Assembly: GCA_043764135.1 (NCBI GenBank)
Contig: JAYUKV010000053.1
Span: forward strand, 1 to 15,578
Direction of reading: 5' to 3'
Source of the DNA: JAYUKV01 sp043764135
Lineage (GTDB): Bacteria; Patescibacteriota; JACMRA01
Length of the DNA: 15,578 nt
Shown here: piece by piece, positions 13,115-15,578 of the stretch
Layout of the letters: the number at the start of each line of letters is the position of its first letter
Numbering within the stretch: the first letter of the stretch is position 1
Position numbers and translations under genes: made by a program
Notes under the pieces: generated by a model
What the model was told of the DNA's origin: nothing
Databases searched by the model: none
Seen by the model: the letters and a program-made list of their open reading frames with translations, nothing else

Positions 13115-14095
13115 ATGAAAAATCACCAATACATCATTGCCGATCATGCTAGAGCTATATCTATGATGGTACTCGATGGAGTTATGCCATCAGGTAAACA
13201 AAGAGGATATATCCTAAGAAGACTTATGAGAAGACTCCTCGCTTCGTCACTTGCACTAAATATCGACATTTCTAATCAAGATTATTACATTGACCTGGTT
13301 AAAGCTACTAAGACGATTTTTGATGGCTTGTATGATATTGATGAACAAGTTGGTAATACAATTGTCACTCTTTTAACTAATGAAGCGCTCAAGTATAATA
13401 AAGCAATTCTAACAGGAACCAAAGAGTGGTCCAAAACTATCTCTTCTACTGATTTTGCAGAGATTAATCTAGAGAAAAAAGCTTTTGATATGTATCAATC
13501 ACTTGGAGTTCCTTTAGAATTAAGTGAAGATATCTTAGAAAAAAATAGCACCCCAATCGATATTATTAAGCTTAATGCTCTAATTGAACACCACCAACAG
13601 TTATCTACATCTACATCAGCAGGTCAATTCAAATCTGGATTAGGAGAAAGCAATGAGACAACAACTCAAATGCACACAGCCACTCACATACTACACAAAG
13701 TATTAAAAGATAAATATGGTGCAGATGTAAGACAAATGGGTTCTGCTATTACAACCGAAAAAGCTAGATTTGATTTTAGTTGCAATGAAGATATAACAGA
13801 AGATGTTGAGTCTATTGAGGTAGCTGTTAGAGATATTATAAGCAAGCATTTAGTTATGAAAAATCAAGAAATTCCATTATCAAAAGCAAGAGAAATAGGA
13901 GCTATTGGACTTTTTGGTGAGAAATATGGAGACATAGTATCTGTTTACTCTCTAGAGGATCAAGATGGTAAGCAATATTCTATAGAATTTTGTGGAGGAC
14001 CGCATGTAAAAAACAGCTCAGAAATCAAAAACTTCAAAATTATAAAAACCAAATCATTGGGTCAAGGTATTAAAAGAATTGAATTTGAAGTATAG
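13115..14095 (+). CDS. alanyl-tRNA synthetase C-terminal half (anticodon-side helical and editing domains), 326 aa
   Basis: The first residues, YIIADHARAISMMVLDGVMP and GYILRRLMRR (31-40), match the AlaRS tRNA-recognition domain from about residue 290 of the E. coli enzyme. The class II catalytic core before it is absent. From about residue 180 comes the editing domain that clears Ser/Gly mischarged on tRNA-Ala: His187 and His191 (HTATH), Gln207 (RQMGS), Cys293 and His297 (CGGPH; usually CGGTH). The beta-barrel segment between helical and editing domains is missing: SAGQFKSGLGESNE leads straight to HTATH. The C-terminal C-Ala domain is absent too. The catalytic half must be encoded elsewhere if tRNA-Ala is charged by a split enzyme, as reported annotations of CPR genomes suggest; otherwise it is a free editing factor. 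Promoter 13079-13108 and a perfect start argue it is a real gene, not a broken one. Confidence 0.85.
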   Translation: MKNHQYIIADHARAISMMVLDGVMPSGKQRGYILRRLMRRLLASSLALNIDISNQDYYIDLVKATKTIFDGLYDIDEQVGNTIVTLLTNEALKYNKAILTGTKEWSKTISSTDFAEINLEKKAFDMYQSLGVPLELSEDILEKNSTPIDIIKLNALIEHHQQLSTSTSAGQFKSGLGESNETTTQMHTATHILHKVLKDKYGADVRQMGSAITTEKARFDFSCNEDITEDVESIEVAVRDIISKHLVMKNQEIPLSKAREIGAIGLFGEKYGDIVSVYSLEDQDGKQYSIEFCGGPHVKNSSEIKNFKIIKTKSLGQGIKRIEFEV

Positions 14096-14137
14096 CTAAC
14101 TAGTTGCACAATTAGATTTTTAAACAATTATAAAATT

Positions 14138-14162
14138 CCCCCTATCATAGCATGATAGGGGG
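14138..14162. terminator. convergent GC-rich hairpin
   Basis: CCCCCTATCAT (14138-14148) pairs perfectly with ATGATAGGGGG (14152-14162) around AGC. It lies between the AlaRS half-gene (plus) and the interrupted minus-strand gene, whose final TAG is at 14184-14186. AAAATT on its left side gives a short T-tract for the minus strand. Confidence 0.75.
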
Positions 14163-14183
14163 ATAGTGAATGGAGAATACAGA

Positions 14184-14705
14184 CTAAATCTTGTTTAAAA
14201 AATCTTCAAAAGAATGAGACTTAAAAACATCCTCAACAATAGCATCCCAAGAGTCTTCTGTTGGACTGTTAGTTGCAGCATTTGGATTATTATCATCAAC
14301 CAACTCAGTTTCGCAAACATCGTCTGAAAAAGAGTTTTGTTTGTAGTCGGCACCTGCTTGTGCAAATGCTAAGGAGAGTTGGTTTAGCTTGGCATTTGAA
14401 CTTTTAGAATTATCATCGGCAACTAGCTCAAGTTATGAAATCAAGGCTTTTCCAGTGTTTTGAAGCACTTGTAAGGCTTTGGCTTTATCAGCTTTTTGTT
14501 GAGGCGCCCAATCTCCTGACATAAGATGAAAATCCATCTCAAGCTCATAAACCCAACCACAAACAATGATTATACTATTGAGGGTATTTGCTTGATATTT
14601 AATCCTAGGCTTATTCTCAATGGATGCTGAGGAGTAAGAATCAATAAGATTCTTAATTCGAATTTTGAGCTTTTGTTTTGTAGCTTCAAATTGAGATTGA
14701 AACAT
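14184..14705 (-). pseudogene. hypothetical gene interrupted by an in-frame TAA, 90 + 82 codons
   Basis: From ATG 14705 (AGGA seven bases upstream) the frame runs 90 codons to TAA (plus coordinates 14433-14435). The same frame then stays open for 82 more codons to TAG (14184-14186), after which the terminator comes 21 bases later. The second part (LELVADDNSKSSNAKLN on to EDVFKSHSFEDFLNKI) is acidic and composition-biased like a real protein tail, and contains no in-frame ATG or GTG. The first part is basic and helical, with Lys/Gln-rich segments; I do not recognise either half. One substitution (for example CAA to TAA) explains the break. Read-through cannot be excluded (TAA followed by C), nor a sequencing error. 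The promoter carries the 12-mer AATATGTGCTAT shared with the 284-aa gene. Confidence 0.65.
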
Positions 14706-14740
14706 GGTTTTTTCCTGAACTTGTTAGGGTGATTACTTTA

Positions 14741-14769
14741 TTAATAGCACATATTTAAAGAATAATCAA
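14741..14769 (-). promoter_or_regulatory. promoter of the interrupted gene
   Basis: On the minus strand TTGATT (14764-14769), a 17-base spacer and TATTAA (14741-14746), preceded by TGC. The 12-mer across its -10 is identical to that at 7766-7777. Confidence 0.55.
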
Positions 14770-14790
14770 ATTTTGAATAAACATGTTCGC

Positions 14791-14819
14791 TTGACTACTA
14801 CAAATCATAAAATCATAAA
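14791..14819 (+). promoter_or_regulatory. promoter of nth, apparently leaderless
   Basis: TTGACT (14791-14796), a 17-base spacer and CATAAA (14814-14819). ATG 14827 follows after seven bases, with no Shine-Dalgarno. The in-frame TTG at 14773 would lie upstream of the promoter. Confidence 0.5.
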
Positions 14820-14826
14820 ATATTTA

Positions 14827-15498
14827 ATGACCAAAAAACAAAAAGCCAAATTAATAATTGAAATTTTAACTCAACTATTCCCTGACCCAAAACCAGAGTT
14901 AAACGCGACTAAAGACTACGAGTTCTTATTTGCAGTTATTATGTCAGCACAAACAACTGATAAACAAGTTAATAAGCTTACAGATAAACTCTTTCTAAAA
15001 TACCCTACTTTAGAGTCTTTTGCCAATGCTAATCTAGAAGAATTGTCTATAAATATGTCATCAATTGGACTGTATAAACAAAAAGCAAAAAATATTATTC
15101 TTTCTGCTAATATATTGATTCAACAACATGAAGGGAAAGTACCAAATTCTCTAATTGATATCTCTAATCTTCATGGAGCTGGCAAGAAAACAGCCAATGT
15201 TGTAACGGGAGATTGGTTTGGTAACAATCAAGGAATTGCTGTGGATACCCATGTAATTAGATTATCTAATAACTTAGGGCTTACCAAGAATAAAGAACCA
15301 CTCAAGATAGAAGAAGATCTCAAAAAACTATTTCCCCAGCAGCAGTGGTCCAAAATGTCATTAAGACTAATTCTTTATGGTCGATATTACTACCCTGCCA
15401 GAAAAATTAATCATGAAGGACCTCTCAGCCATCTTGTAACAAACGAAAATAAAATTATAAAAAAAATAAGTCCTTCAAAGACAGAACTGTCCCGCTAA
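14827..15498 (+). CDS. nth: endonuclease III-like DNA glycosylase lacking the Fe-S cluster, 223 aa
   Basis: A base-excision-repair glycosylase/AP lyase for oxidised pyrimidines. The helix-hairpin-helix LHGAGKKTANVV (115-126) has the catalytic Lys121, and IAVDTHVIRL (137-146) the catalytic Asp140, matching E. coli Lys120 and Asp138. The N-terminal ATKDYEFLFAVIMSAQTTD block (27-45) is typical. The C-terminal [4Fe-4S] loop is not: where E. coli has Cys-x6-Cys-x2-Cys-x5-Cys, this protein has GRYYYPARKINHEGPLSHLV (185-204), and the whole protein contains no cysteine. The loop's GRYxxxARK part is kept, so it is a loss of ligands, not of the fold. The frame opens 18 codons earlier at a TTG, but that lies before the promoter. 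It overlaps its terminator. Function as a glycosylase is likely; a MutY-type activity is less so. Confidence 0.88.
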   Translation: MTKKQKAKLIIEILTQLFPDPKPELNATKDYEFLFAVIMSAQTTDKQVNKLTDKLFLKYPTLESFANANLEELSINMSSIGLYKQKAKNIILSANILIQQHEGKVPNSLIDISNLHGAGKKTANVVTGDWFGNNQGIAVDTHVIRLSNNLGLTKNKEPLKIEEDLKKLFPQQQWSKMSLRLILYGRYYYPARKINHEGPLSHLVTNENKIIKKISPSKTELSR

Positions 15499-15518
15499 AC
15501 ACGGGACAGCTTTCTTTT
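15487..15518 (+). terminator. intrinsic terminator overlapping the nth stop
   Basis: CTGTCCCG (15487-15494) pairs with CGGGACAG (15502-15509) around a seven-base loop that contains the nth stop codon. CTTTCTTTT follows (15510-15518). Stem formation begins within the coding sequence. Confidence 0.85.
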
Positions 15519-15522
15519 ACAC

Positions 15523-15548
15523 AATTAACCACCTTTAGGTGGTTAATT
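15523..15548. terminator. second hairpin downstream of nth
   Basis: AATTAACCACC (15523-15533) and GGTGGTTAATT (15538-15548) form an 11-bp stem around TTTA. It may back up the nth terminator or serve a minus-strand gene beyond the window edge. Confidence 0.55.
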
Positions 15549-15578
15549 TGCGTTTATATTTTTTATTTAGTTAAATGT

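Overview
This strongly AT-rich window looks like chromosomal DNA from a streamlined bacterium, most plausibly a Patescibacteria/CPR lineage. The grounds are an AlaRS present only as its C-terminal half, many short proteins of no recognisable family, an iron-sulfur-free endonuclease III, and a mixture of Shine-Dalgarno-led and apparently leaderless genes. TGA is a normal stop (it ends the genes at 8734, 11961 and 13046), so the TGA=Gly code of Gracilibacteria/Absconditabacteria is not used. Lineage below that level cannot be told from the sequence.

Left half (1-7750), almost all minus strand. A gene-poor AT-rich stretch (1-373) is followed by unrecognised genes: a 189-aa acidic protein, a 731-aa protein with three hydrophobic segments, a 135-aa protein, and a divergent 69-aa plus-strand gene. 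Then come two tandem secreted paralogs (384 and 383 aa), each with a Sec signal peptide and its own terminator, and a 284-aa unknown. Two intergenic regions (5271-5322 and 7763-7814) hold the same unusual arrangement: a palindromic TTGCAA serving as -35 for promoters in both directions, each with an exact 17-base spacer.

Middle (7820-9800). An EamA-type transporter is divergent from the 284-aa gene. Next is a 77-aa membrane protein with a textbook promoter and Shine-Dalgarno, then a decayed piece of a TrwC/MobF conjugative relaxase. This looks like the scar of an integrated mobile element.

Right half (9796-15578), mostly plus strand and recognisable. It encodes a DNPH1/Rcl-like nucleotide N-glycosidase, an operon of a 58-aa membrane protein, a HIT hydrolase and a GT28 glycolipid synthase, a ceramidase-family (CREST) membrane hydrolase, the AlaRS anticodon/editing half, and endonuclease III without any cysteine. 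A minus-strand gene between the last two is split by an in-frame TAA. The glycosyltransferase and ceramidase-like enzyme suggest membrane-lipid work. The DNPH1-like enzyme and Nth suggest nucleotide/DNA sanitation.

Six genes have a recognisable -10 box only 6-8 bases before the ATG, so transcription should start at or next to the start codon. Seven others have a Shine-Dalgarno-like sequence. I see no tRNA, rRNA, CRISPR array or intact mobile element. Nothing here amounts to a complete new system I can defend; the most unusual items are the divergent TTGCAA promoters, the secreted paralog pair, the interrupted gene at 14184-14705, and the cofactor-less Nth.
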